NCBI RefSeq assembly: GCF_937997535.1
Contig: NZ_CALKTT010000097.1
Location: 1 to 15,711, forward strand
Direction: 5' to 3'
DNA length: 15,711 bases
Origin: an uncultured Campylobacter sp.
GTDB taxonomy: Bacteria > Campylobacterota > Campylobacteria > Campylobacterales > Campylobacteraceae
The translations under genes and the position numbers were made by a program. Shown in pieces: positions 1 to 7,287 of this stretch. How positions within the stretch are numbered: the first letter of the stretch is position 1; each line of letters begins with the position of its first letter. The notes under the pieces are model-generated. The model had not been told where the DNA came from. It saw only the letters and a program-made list of their open reading frames with translations, and ran no database searches.

Positions 1-56
1 ATAATATCATATTTCTTAATATCCTCTTTAGAAATATATTCCGCAATAAACGCCAT
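1..56 (-). CDS. Unidentified protein, N-terminal fragment (cut by window edge)
   Basis: A leftward gene starts at the ATG at 54-56 and runs off the left edge. The 18 visible codons read MAFIAEYISKEDIKKYDI. A strong ribosome binding site, AAGGAG (63-68 on the minus strand), sits 6 nt upstream, which is why I accept this short piece as a real start. I do not recognise the family; the fragment is acidic/lysine-rich with no signal peptide. It lies downstream of mrdA in the same direction, but the 360-bp repeat-filled gap makes co-transcription uncertain. Confidence 0.55.
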   Translation of the reverse strand, partial: MAFIAEYISKEDIKKYDI

Positions 57-185
57 TCTCCACTCCTTAAAATTTAATTCTCGGATTATACTACGATATA
101 TTTATATCCGCCTATGCGCTAATATATAATGTATTTAAAATTTAAAACTGCTTTGATCTACTCAATTTTAAGGTCTTTTGCCGCT

Positions 186-400
186 CTAAATTTTAAAATT
201 TCAAGTCTGCAAAGGACGGGTAAAATTCTAAATTTCAAAGTCTCCGCGCTGCGCTAAATTTTAAAATTTTAAGCAGACAAAGGCGAGATAGAATTCTATC
301 TCCTCCAAGTTTCATAAAATTTTAAAATTCCGTATCGATGCTCCAAGCTAAATTTTAAAATTCCAAGCCCGCGAAGGAAAGGCGGAATTCTAAAATTTTA
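186..400. repeat. Degenerate intergenic tandem repeats (CTAAATTTTAAAATT units)
   Basis: The gene-free stretch 57-418 contains at least three related units starting at 186, 254 and 348. Each begins CTAAATTTTAAAATT, continues with an AAG..C.GC/GA.AAGG core, and ends in an AATTCTA block. Spacings are 68 and 94 nt. A fourth partial copy of the AAATTTTAAAATT word lies near 316-331 and a fifth near 391-412. I see no ORF or tRNA here. The AAATTTTAAAATT cores are self-complementary and could fold in RNA downstream of mrdA, but there is no clear GC stem plus T-run. Confidence 0.6.
285..302. repeat. 18-bp perfect palindrome downstream of mrdA
   Basis: GAGATAGAATTCTATCTC reads identically on both strands. 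It lies inside the second tandem unit, about 120 bp beyond the mrdA stop codon. It could be a hairpin in the mrdA 3' end or a protein-binding site. No T-run follows, so I do not call it an intrinsic terminator. Confidence 0.5.
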
Positions 401-418
401 TAATTTTAAAATTCCGCT

Positions 419-2239
419 CTACTTCGTCTTCTTTGCGCTGTCTTTACTGGCCGTTGCGTTGGCGTCGATGTAGCCCATCTGAGCGAGTTTTTCGTAGATT
501 TGCATTATCACTGGTCCTGCCGCGCTTCCGCCTCCGCCGCCGTGTTCTACGAGCACGGTTACGGCGTATTGCGGCTTATCGTACGGCCCGAAGCTCGTCA
601 TCCAGGCGTGCGAGCGGTGGAAGTAGTCCATATCGGCCTCTTTCATTCGCTTTTTGGTGGTCTGCGAGATGCCTACGACCTGCGCGGTTCCCGTCTTGAC
701 CGCTAGAGGCACTACTGCGGTATGGATGAGCTTGTAGGCGGTGCCTCCGTCGGGGTTATTGCCGACCTCATACATCCCGCGTCGCACGAGGGGCAGCTGC
801 GCCTTTTCTTTCGGCGTGAAAAGCTCCGTAGGGGCAAATTCCACCGGCTTGCCGTCGATGCTTTTTAAAAAATGCGGCGTGATAGCCTTGCCCGAGGCGA
901 TCTGCGCGGTGTTTTTAGCCACCTGCATAGGGGTGACGAGCACATCGCCTTGACCGATCGAAGCATTGACCGTCTCGCCCTGATACCACGCGCGCTTAAA
1001 TTTCTGCATTTTCCAGGCCTTATTAGGCATCGTGCCTACAAACTCATTGGGCAGATCGACGCCTGTTTTACTACCGAAACCCAGACGCTGCAGATACGCG
1101 GACATATAGTCGATCCCCACCAGCAGCGAGCCTTCGTAAAAATACACATCGCAGCTGCCTTTAATCGCCTCTACTAGGCTCACGCGGCCGTGACCCCAGC
1201 TCTTCCAGCAGCGAAATTTACGCCCTCCAAGCTCTATCGCACCGCTGCAAAACACGCTCCAGTTCTCGTTGATCTTGCCGCTGTTTAAAAAGCTCATTCC
1301 CACTGCCATTTTAATTACGGAGCCCGGCGGATAGAGACCGTTTACGAGCTTATTCGTAAACGGATGGCGCGGATCTTTTATCAGCTCGTCCCACTGCGCC
1401 TGTGAAATTCCGCCCACGAAGGTGTTTAGATCGTACTCGGGGAAGCTGCCCGCCGCGATGATAGCGCCGTCGCGCAGATCCATCACGATCGCTACGCCGT
1501 CCTTGTCTTTAAAAATTTCCTCGAGGTATTTTTGCAGCTCAAGATCGATGGTAAGCGAAATTTCGCTGCTGCTGGGCTCTTGCATCGAGATCTCCTCTAC
1601 GACCTGATTTAGCGCCGTAACTTTCGTCTTGCGCTCGCCCTTGCTACCCTGCAAAAGCTCGTTATAATACCCCTCGACGCCGCTTCTGCCGTTGTATCCG
1701 GTAAGCGCGCTTAGGGGGTTGTTTTGGATATCTTTTTTATTGGCGCGGCCGACGTAGCCGATGATGTGCGAAGCAAGCGCGCCGTAAGGATAGAAGCGCT
1801 GCGAAGCGGGCGAAATTTTGATGTTTTCGTGCAGGCTTAAGCTCGCGAAATGCTGTATCGTGGCGTTGTAGTCCAAAAACGGCACGACTTCGATAAAATC
1901 TTGATTATAAGCGGAATTCGCGTCCTTGTAGCTCTTGCTCATCGCGGTGACGTTGAGATCTTTGAAATAGCGCGAGATGTTATTTAGCTCGCTTTGCAGC
2001 GCGGCGTCTTTTAGATGCGGCGCGATGGATAGAGAAAAGCCGAGATTATTTATCGCGAGCGGGCGGCCTTTGGCATCTAAAATTTGACCGCGCACCGGCG
2101 GGATGTATTCGGTAGAGATGACATTGTTTTTAGCGACCTGCTCGTAGAATTCGTTCGATTTGATCGAAAGATAATAAATTCTAACCAAAAGCATGCTGAA
2201 AAATAGTATTACAAATACGAATACGAACTTTAGCCTCAT
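419..2239 (-). CDS. mrdA: Penicillin-binding protein 2 (peptidoglycan D,D-transpeptidase MrdA)
   Basis: This 606-residue protein is a class B penicillin-binding protein that cross-links peptidoglycan peptides during lateral wall growth with the rod (elongasome) complex. It has one N-terminal membrane anchor (about residues 5-25), a PBP-dimer domain (about 45-220) and a transpeptidase domain (about 245-585). The active-site motifs are visible: SVIK at 307-310 with nucleophile Ser307, SCD at 362-364, and KTG at 515-517. The SCD form in place of SxN is known in the PBP2 group. Length is normal for the family, and the C-terminal tail is lysine-rich. The ATG start overlaps the stop of the upstream membrane-protein gene by 4 nt (ATGA), implying translational coupling. 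The order matches C. jejuni pbpC (Cj0652) as I remember it. Confidence 0.95.
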   Translation of the reverse strand: MRLKFVFVFVILFFSMLLVRIYYLSIKSNEFYEQVAKNNVISTEYIPPVRGQILDAKGRPLAINNLGFSLSIAPHLKDAALQSELNNISRYFKDLNVTAMSKSYKDANSAYNQDFIEVVPFLDYNATIQHFASLSLHENIKISPASQRFYPYGALASHIIGYVGRANKKDIQNNPLSALTGYNGRSGVEGYYNELLQGSKGERKTKVTALNQVVEEISMQEPSSSEISLTIDLELQKYLEEIFKDKDGVAIVMDLRDGAIIAAGSFPEYDLNTFVGGISQAQWDELIKDPRHPFTNKLVNGLYPPGSVIKMAVGMSFLNSGKINENWSVFCSGAIELGGRKFRCWKSWGHGRVSLVEAIKGSCDVYFYEGSLLVGIDYMSAYLQRLGFGSKTGVDLPNEFVGTMPNKAWKMQKFKRAWYQGETVNASIGQGDVLVTPMQVAKNTAQIASGKAITPHFLKSIDGKPVEFAPTELFTPKEKAQLPLVRRGMYEVGNNPDGGTAYKLIHTAVVPLAVKTGTAQVVGISQTTKKRMKEADMDYFHRSHAWMTSFGPYDKPQYAVTVLVEHGGGGGSAAGPVIMQIYEKLAQMGYIDANATASKDSAKKTK

Positions 2240-2742
2240 ACCAACCGCCCCTTAAAAAAGAGCAAAGCGAGCAAAATTTCGATCACGATATAATTTAAAT
2301 ACTCGCTGCTTAGGGGCAGATACTCGCTCTTTTTGATCGCCGAGATCGCGTTGCTCACCACAAAGACCAAAACATAGCTGATCATCACGTAAAAGCAGAT
2401 CAAAAAATTTCTAAATTTAATATATTTAAATGAGTTTTCATAGATCACGAAATAAAATATACAATACGCGATAGCCACGCTAAATAGGTTAAATCCGTGT
2501 ATCTGCTCGGCGCAAAACAGATAAAAAATAGAGAAAAACCAGGTAAAGCCGAACTTTTTAAATTTTACGTCGTTTTCATATTTTTGTACCACCATCGCCG
2601 TGAAAAAAAATCCAATCAGCGGCGGCAAGCCTCTATACACCGCACTTAGAAGCAGGTAGAAAAGAACCCCTGCGCTAAAAAGCGTGTCCGCTATAAGGTA
2701 TAGATAAGTGCGATTTCGTTGCATACCGGAAACTTTTTGCAT
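2236..2742 (-). CDS. Small integral membrane protein, in MreD-like position before mrdA
   Basis: This protein of up to 168 residues is strongly hydrophobic, with about five predicted membrane segments (roughly 13-33, 38-50, 66-103 as two, 108-135, 150-163). There is no catalytic motif. It is translationally coupled to mrdA (4-nt overlap), and an equivalent protein precedes the PBP2 gene in C. jejuni (Cj0651). By position and topology it could act as an MreD-like partner of the elongasome; that is inference, as the sequence itself gives no family assignment. The start is uncertain: the ATG at 2742 overlaps the acetyltransferase gene by 52 nt, while the ATG at 2724 (MQRNRTYLY) overlaps by 34 nt. 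Neither has a good ribosome binding site, so translation may depend on the upstream gene. Confidence 0.75.
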   Translation of the reverse strand: MQKVSGMQRNRTYLYLIADTLFSAGVLFYLLLSAVYRGLPPLIGFFFTAMVVQKYENDVKFKKFGFTWFFSIFYLFCAEQIHGFNLFSVAIAYCIFYFVIYENSFKYIKFRNFLICFYVMISYVLVFVVSNAISAIKKSEYLPLSSEYLNYIVIEILLALLFFKGRLV

Positions 2743-3530
2743 TTAATACAATCGGCCCAAATTTTTTGCGCGGGCAGCTCGTCCTTTGGGATTTCGGTAA
2801 AACCCAGCCGCTCAAAAAATTCTTTTTGATAGGTGAGCGTAAATACGCTTTTCAGCCCGTAAAATTTCGCTTCACCGAGCAGCTCGTTTACGATAGCTCT
2901 GGCAATGCCGCGCCTGCGAAACTGCGGAGCGACAATGAGCGAGCGCACCTCGGCAAGATCGGCGTTAAAAATTTTAAGCGAAGCAAAGCCCGCCAAAATT
3001 TCGGCTTCTTTTAAGCACCGCGATTCGTGGGGCTGCGAACATTCGGTTTGAAAAACGCTCGCCTCTTGCAAATATTTGCTCCGTAAAATTTGCTCTTTGC
3101 CGGCTTGTGCACACCCCGCCCCGGATACGGCTTGCAGCGCGCTATTTCGTGGCGCGCTATTTTGAGACGTATCTCGTTGCGCCGCGAAATTGCCCGCGGC
3201 ATCTTCGGCGGAATTTTCAGAAGTAATTTCGGCAAAATTTTCGGCGGAGCTTTGGATTAAATTTAAATCGGCATTGCGCGCTAAATTTGAATCGGAATTC
3301 CTGGCTAAATTTAAGTCGGAATTTTCTTTAGAATCGAAACTCAAATTTTCCTTGGAATCAAAACTCCTATCCGCCTTATAATCGCAGCCGAACGCCAGCA
3401 CATATGAGCGGATATTAGCAGCGATCTCATCGCTTTCAAGCGGCAAGATCACGCCGTTTTGCACCTCCTCTTTTACGAGCTCCTGCATACGCGAAATGTC
3501 GCAAAGGCGCGCCTTTTTCAGCCGTATCAT
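2691..3530 (-). CDS. GNAT acetyltransferase, ArgA-like (N-acetylglutamate synthase type), with large internal insertion
   Basis: The two ends of this 279-residue protein form one compact GNAT domain of the short ArgA-like type found in Epsilonproteobacteria, usually about 150 residues. Residues 1-47 give the N-terminal strand and helices. Residues 177-279 hold the acetyl-CoA-binding loop (RRRGIA near 205-210), the FFERLGF segment and a terminal Cys-rich piece (IWADCIKCKKFPVC). Expected role: transfer of acetyl from acetyl-CoA to an amino group, probably glutamate, the first step of arginine synthesis. Substrate is inferred from family resemblance. Residues 48-176 are an in-frame, low-complexity insertion with 8-residue tandem repeats. 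Removing it leaves about 150 residues. The ATG is preceded by a modest AGGGA. The gene sits between engB and the membrane-protein gene. Confidence 0.8.
   Translation of the reverse strand: MIRLKKARLCDISRMQELVKEEVQNGVILPLESDEIAANIRSYVLAFGCDYKADRSFDSKENLSFDSKENSDLNLARNSDSNLARNADLNLIQSSAENFAEITSENSAEDAAGNFAAQRDTSQNSAPRNSALQAVSGAGCAQAGKEQILRSKYLQEASVFQTECSQPHESRCLKEAEILAGFASLKIFNADLAEVRSLIVAPQFRRRGIARAIVNELLGEAKFYGLKSVFTLTYQKEFFERLGFTEIPKDELPAQKIWADCIKCKKFPVCNEIALIYTL
3246..3365 (-). repeat. 24-nt coding tandem repeats inside the acetyltransferase insertion
   Basis: Residues 56-71 of the acetyltransferase are two near-identical octapeptides (SFDSKENL, SFDSKENS). Residues 72-95 are three related octapeptides (DLNLARNS, DSNLARNA, DLNLIQSS). 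The DNA therefore has a 24-nt period with recurring TAAATTTR words. The rest of the insertion (to residue 176) is compositionally similar but not cleanly periodic. Confidence 0.75.
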
Positions 3531-3642
3531 CTAAAATTTTCCCTAATCTTTGCGCGATCTTGGCGGCGCATTTTATATCCTCTAAATTTAATTATTTTGA
3601 AATTCTGCACCGCAAAATTTAACGTATTTAAATTTAGAAATT
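3531..3642. other. Short intergenic region with AAATTTAA words
   Basis: These 112 bases separate the engB stop from the acetyltransferase start. They are AT-rich and contain several AAATTTAA-type words (for example near 3584-3592 and 3615-3635), like the other spacers of this genome. The acetyltransferase ribosome binding site lies at the left end. I see no terminator hairpin, so read-through from engB is plausible. Confidence 0.4.
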
Positions 3643-4542
3643 TCATAATCCAAACGCCCTGCACACGATGATCTCGCGCGCTTTTTGCAGCCCGCCGCCC
3701 TTTAGCGTAGAGACTAAAACCGCCTGCGGATCGTGCCTCAAAAGCTTTGCGCGCTCGCTTTGATTGAGCTTGTCGGCTTTGGTGTAGAGCCTCACGACCT
3801 TTTGATCGCCGCGCAGAAAACTAGCGAGATAGTTTTGCAAATTTTTATCTATCGAAAGATCAAATTGCCTCGCGTCGATGAGATGGACGAAAAGCTTGAT
3901 ATTTAGGCGCTCTTTGATAAATTCGTCGAGATTTTTTTGCCAGATATAATGCAGTTTTTTGCAAACCTTGGCATACCCGAACCCGGGCAGATCCACGAAG
4001 ATCAAAGAGATATTTTCACCCAAGCTCACAAGATCCGAAAAAGCGGAGTTGTCCGCTAAGCTTAGCGCGGATCTACCTGTAAAATTTAATTCGGGGCTTT
4101 GCGCGGAATTCGGCGCGAGACCTGCCGTAAGATCCGCCTCGCGATCCGATCCAAAATCCGCCGAAGCGCTTTTTAAATTTAAAACGAAATCCTGCTTTAA
4201 ATTTCGCTCAGACGCCGCAGCGTCCGCGTGATCTTGCGCGCAATTTGCAGCCAAGCTTAAAGCCTCTTTGCTTGCTAGATCGGGCGATGTTTCATTTTGC
4301 GAGCCGTCCGAGTCTGTGGCAAGCTTTTGTTTAAATTTAACTTCAAAAAAATTTATCAGCTGCGTTCTGCCCGGCGTCGAGCTTGATTTGGCTAGATTTT
4401 TACGCCCGGTAAGCGCGTTTATCAGACTGCTTTTGCCGACGTTGGAACGCCCCAAAAACGCCACTTCGCTCATCGCAAACTCGGGCGCACCGCCGATATT
4501 TGCGGCGGAGGTGATAAACTGCGCGCTGCTAGGATAGATCAT
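3643..4542 (-). CDS. engB: Ribosome biogenesis GTPase EngB (YihA/YsxC) with ~105-residue internal insertion
   Basis: This is an essential-type GTPase of the TrmE-Era-EngA-EngB-Septin group that aids large ribosomal subunit assembly. GTP-binding motifs are intact: G1 GRSNVGKSS (31-39), G2 around STPGRTQ (55-61), G3 DLPG (184-187), G4 TKAD (254-257), and a G5-like STLKGGG (about 278-284). EngB proteins are normally close to 195-200 residues; this one has 299. Residues 71-176, between FFEVKF and ISLIFVDLPG, are Ser/Ala/Asn/Asp-rich and non-globular, at the loop joining the two strands before G3. Without them the length is typical. The ATG overlaps the lptA stop by 4 nt, so the two are translationally coupled. 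The motifs suggest a functional protein with a tolerated loop extension. Confidence 0.93.
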   Translation of the reverse strand: MIYPSSAQFITSAANIGGAPEFAMSEVAFLGRSNVGKSSLINALTGRKNLAKSSSTPGRTQLINFFEVKFKQKLATDSDGSQNETSPDLASKEALSLAANCAQDHADAAASERNLKQDFVLNLKSASADFGSDREADLTAGLAPNSAQSPELNFTGRSALSLADNSAFSDLVSLGENISLIFVDLPGFGYAKVCKKLHYIWQKNLDEFIKERLNIKLFVHLIDARQFDLSIDKNLQNYLASFLRGDQKVVRLYTKADKLNQSERAKLLRHDPQAVLVSTLKGGGLQKAREIIVCRAFGL

Positions 4543-5054
4543 TTGTTTTGATCTTCGACCTGAAAGATCAGACGCACGGGCTTTTTCTCGCCGCCGCCGC
4601 TTTTTACTTCGTAGGTGCCCTTTTGGCGATTTACGATGATTTTATCGCCGTAAACCTCTTTTTTAGTCTCGGCTTCGTGCAGATAGGCGTTGTTTTCGAG
4701 CGTGTAGGCCTCGATGGTCGGATCGTAGGTCAGCACGCCGCCTCTGCCGTCGTAATGCTTTTGATTGAGCAAAATTTTAAAATTTGCATTTCCCGTCGCG
4801 ACGTATTTGGTAGGCTGGCGCTTAGCGTCGAAATAGATCGTCACTTTGTCGGAATTTAGCGTATCGTAAGCGCCCTTTTTGATACGGACGTTGCCCGTCA
4901 GCACGCTGATCTGCTTGATCTCGTCGGCGAAAAAATTATCCGCCGTGACCTCGACCTGCTCCTGCGCGGCACCGAGAGCTGACGCGCTAAAGCTAGTAAT
5001 TAGCGCGGCTGAAAGTATTAGTTTGTGGAGTTTTGATCTTTTATTAAATACCAT
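4539..5054 (-). CDS. lptA: LPS transport periplasmic protein LptA
   Basis: This 171-residue protein has an N-terminal signal peptide (basic KRSKLHK, hydrophobic core, cleavage probably near ALGA, residues 26-29) followed by an OstA/LptA beta-jellyroll (about 33-160). LptA forms the periplasmic bridge that carries LPS/LOS from the inner-membrane LptBFGC complex to LptD at the outer membrane. Typical sequence features are QVEVTADNFFAD at the start of the domain and the repeating strand pattern LTGNVRIKKG. The start has AAGGA about 9 nt upstream, inside lptC, with an unusually long overlap of 37 nt. It is coupled downstream to engB. The neighbouring lptC and kdsC support the assignment. Confidence 0.88.
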   Translation of the reverse strand: MVFNKRSKLHKLILSAALITSFSASALGAAQEQVEVTADNFFADEIKQISVLTGNVRIKKGAYDTLNSDKVTIYFDAKRQPTKYVATGNANFKILLNQKHYDGRGGVLTYDPTIEAYTLENNAYLHEAETKKEVYGDKIIVNRQKGTYEVKSGGGEKKPVRLIFQVEDQNK

Positions 5055-5551
5055 GCGTGGATTCCTTTTGAGTTTGTTTGTTTGGTTTTGGTATCGTAGC
5101 TGATGCTTGCGCCCGTAATGCGGTCGCCGCCTTGGCGCAGCACGTATGGCACGTCGGAGCGGACGATCTTGCTGCTCGTATCGTAGATGATCTCCTGCGC
5201 CGTGTAATCAAAGCCTCTGCTATTTACATAGTGCGCATCGCCGTTAAATTTTATCAGCTCGCCGGCGCGCGTCGCGGTCTTTGAAACCAAAGTATGATTT
5301 AGATCCGCGCTAATCTCCTCGGCTTTGAAATTTACAAACTCGTCGCGATCCTTGTAGCGAGTGCCGCTATCTGCGGTAAATTTAGCATCCACGCGCTCGC
5401 CGATCTGATAATCGACGATCTTTTTCATCTCCATATTCGCAATGCTTAGATCCTGCCTAAACATATCGCTAAAATACGGCGTCTGCACGCTTAAAAACAC
5501 CATCGCGACGCAAAAGATCGCAATCGCGACGTAGAAAATTTTTATCACCAT
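5018..5551 (-). CDS. lptC: LPS export ABC transporter periplasmic protein LptC
   Basis: This 177-residue protein has a single N-terminal membrane anchor (about residues 4-22) and a periplasmic beta-jellyroll similar to LptA (about 45-170), as expected for LptC, which receives LPS/LOS from LptFG and passes it to LptA. The repeated strand pattern (KFNGDAHYVNSRGFDYTAQEIIYD) is typical. An AAGGA lies 7 nt before the ATG. The 3' end overlaps lptA by 37 nt. Assignment rests on topology, domain resemblance and position between kdsC and lptA; LptC sequences diverge quickly, so it is slightly less certain than LptA. Confidence 0.85.
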   Translation of the reverse strand: MVIKIFYVAIAIFCVAMVFLSVQTPYFSDMFRQDLSIANMEMKKIVDYQIGERVDAKFTADSGTRYKDRDEFVNFKAEEISADLNHTLVSKTATRAGELIKFNGDAHYVNSRGFDYTAQEIIYDTSSKIVRSDVPYVLRQGGDRITGASISYDTKTKQTNSKGIHAWYLIKDQNSTN

Positions 5552-5618
5552 CGCTCAGTCCTTCTTGATCTGCGCGGAATTTCGCCTCTCGCAGGCTCTC
5601 TCACGCGCGCTTGCGAAA

Positions 5619-6107
5619 CTACAGCCATTTGCTATTCCACTCTTCGCGCATGCCGTTTTTATCGACGAGCGTTTCGATCATCTCGCGAACCGCGCCGCAG
5701 CCGCCGTTTTTGCTTAGCACGACGTCCGCTTTTAGCGAGCTTAGCGCATCGGCGGGCTTGAAGCTGATCGCGACTGCATTTAAAAGCTTCGCGTCGTTTA
5801 TATCATCGCCGATCGCGGCGGCTTCATCGAAGCTTAGATTAAAATTTTTTAAAATTTGTTCCGCCCTTGAGAGCTTGTCTTTTTCGCCTTGAAATAGCGT
5901 ATCGATCTTTAGCTCGCGCGCGCGGTTTGCGACGATTTGCGAGCTTTTGCCGGTGATGATCGCGACCTTTAGCCCCAGCCGCTGCCATTCCTGGATGCCG
6001 AATCCGTCTTTTACGTTAAATTTCTTCATCTCTTCGCCGCCGTTTGAATGATACAGCCCGCCGTCGCTAAGGCAGCCGTCTACGTCTAAAAATATGATCT
6101 TTATCAC
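5619..6107 (-). CDS. kdsC: 3-deoxy-D-manno-octulosonate 8-phosphate phosphatase KdsC (HAD family)
   Basis: This 162-residue HAD-family phosphatase has the short C1-type architecture of KdsC, which dephosphorylates KDO-8-phosphate to KDO for the LPS/LOS inner core in the cytosol. Motif I is DVDG (residues 8-11), the nucleophile Asp and general acid Asp being two apart. Motif II is TGKSS (about 53-57), followed by the motif III lysine (GEKDK). Motif IV is IGDDINDAKLL. The C-terminal GGCGAVRE signature is characteristic of KdsC. Translation appears to begin at GTG (6105-6107) with a GGAA-type upstream sequence. It is followed after 67 nt by lptC. In C. jejuni an rlpA-type gene lies next to kdsC, as I remember it; none is seen here. 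Confidence 0.9.
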   Translation of the reverse strand: MIKIIFLDVDGCLSDGGLYHSNGGEEMKKFNVKDGFGIQEWQRLGLKVAIITGKSSQIVANRARELKIDTLFQGEKDKLSRAEQILKNFNLSFDEAAAIGDDINDAKLLNAVAISFKPADALSSLKADVVLSKNGGCGAVREMIETLVDKNGMREEWNSKWL

Positions 6108-6192
6108 TTCGTTTCCGTTTTTTGAAATTTTGTGATTTTAACGAAATTTGGCTGAATTTTTGGCAAACGCCGTATAAATTTAAGCCGCGATC

Positions 6193-7140
6193 TTAGCCCT
6201 TAATCGGCACGTAGCCGCTATTTTCGATGATGCTTTGCCCCTGCGGCGAAAGGATCCAGTCTATCAAGATGCGAATATTTTCGTTTTTGTTATTTTCGTC
6301 GTAAACCGCGTAAATTTCGGCTACGAGCGGGTATTTGCGGCTAGCGATATTTTCTTTGTTCGGATACGCGCCGTTTAGGCTAAGCATCTTCACGCCGCCG
6401 TTTTGCACGATTCCCTCGACGTAATAGCGAAACGAAAAGCCGATCGCGCTACCGAAAAAGCCCGTGATCTTGCGCTTAGGTTGTATCTCGCCCATAAATT
6501 TCAAAAACGCGCTCTGGCTGCCGCTGCCCGCGTTTCGCTGCACGGCATCTATTCGCATTCGCTCGCCGCCGAGCTGCGACCAGTCGCTATATTGCCCGGA
6601 ATAAATTCCTCGCACCTGATCCACGCTTAAGCTTGAAACTTTGTTATTTGCATTTACGATAAAGACGAACGCCTCCAGCCCGATCGGCACGAAGCGCAAG
6701 CGCGCGCCCTTTTCGCGCGCGTAATCAAGCTGCTGCTTTGAGGGGGCGGCGACAAAGATCAGATCCACCTCGCCGTCGCTTATGGCCTTGTATGCTCCGC
6801 GAGTGTTGCTAAATTTAAGCCTGCTAGCATCGGTAAAATTTCGCCCGTCAAATTCCACGCTTTCTTTGGGATAGTTTGCCGCGACGAATGCCGAAAACAC
6901 GGGATATAGCGCCGCTGCGCCGTCGATTATCGGCAGATCGCCGCTAAGTTTTAAGCCGGAGCTGGCGCGCACGATCTGCGAGCCCTGCTCAAACGGCAGG
7001 AATTTATGCAGCTCGATCGATTTGGCCTGCATCTCGGCGCTGCTTTGATTTACGTATCGCTTCACGACGAGGCTGTAAAATGCAAAATCGAAAGCCGCCA
7101 AGCCAAGCAGCAGCAAAATGACGATAGATGTGCGCTTCAT
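6193..7140 (-). CDS. PstS-like substrate-binding protein, membrane-tethered
   Basis: This 315-residue protein belongs to the PstS-like (type 2 periplasmic binding) family. A hydrophobic N-terminal segment (about 5-26) lacks a lipobox cysteine and looks like an uncleaved anchor. The binding domain begins LPIIDGAAALYPVF (near residue 69), corresponding to the phosphate-contacting DGSxxxYP loop, and continues with DLIFVAAPS and a QRNAGSGSQSAF loop that matches the RxxGSGT phosphate-binding loop. A phosphate or similar oxyanion ligand is inferred. No pstC, pstA or pstB is present nearby. It is the last gene of a three-gene unit with two small membrane proteins; only 1 nt separates it from the 45-codon gene upstream. 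A sensory or tethered role is possible. Confidence 0.8.
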   Translation of the reverse strand: MKRTSIVILLLLGLAAFDFAFYSLVVKRYVNQSSAEMQAKSIELHKFLPFEQGSQIVRASSGLKLSGDLPIIDGAAALYPVFSAFVAANYPKESVEFDGRNFTDASRLKFSNTRGAYKAISDGEVDLIFVAAPSKQQLDYAREKGARLRFVPIGLEAFVFIVNANNKVSSLSVDQVRGIYSGQYSDWSQLGGERMRIDAVQRNAGSGSQSAFLKFMGEIQPKRKITGFFGSAIGFSFRYYVEGIVQNGGVKMLSLNGAYPNKENIASRKYPLVAEIYAVYDENNKNENIRILIDWILSPQGQSIIENSGYVPIKG

Positions 7141-7141
7141 C

Positions 7142-7279
7142 TTAGTTGCCGTTCGCGATATAGGAGATGATCGAACATTTGCTCTGCAGATACAGCGCCG
7201 CTGCGGTTAGTGCGCAAACGCTGATCGCCCAAGCCGTAAATATTACGGCGATCGTTTTTTGAAAAATTTCATCGCTCAT
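7142..7279 (-). CDS. 45-residue single-span membrane protein
   Basis: A short ORF, ATG at 7277-7279, encodes 45 residues: MSDEIFQKTIAVIF at the start, one hydrophobic span (about 9-30), then a short tail with one Cys. GAGG lies 7 nt before the start. It begins 8 nt after the stop of the 141-residue membrane-protein gene and ends 1 nt before the PstS-like start. Tight packing and a good ribosome binding site argue that it is real. I do not recognise the family. It may be a small partner of the PstS-like protein. Confidence 0.7.
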   Translation of the reverse strand: MSDEIFQKTIAVIFTAWAISVCALTAAALYLQSKCSIISYIANGN

Positions 7280-7287
7280 TTTGTGCC

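Noticed and set aside
285..302. Palindrome containing TAGAATTCTA, resembling the CRISPR repeat end
   Set aside because: The rest of the repeat is absent; the shared decamer is itself a palindrome and probably coincidental.
872..1177. Rightward 101-codon ORF inside mrdA
   Set aside because: A shadow of the mrdA reading frame on the opposite strand, with no independent support.
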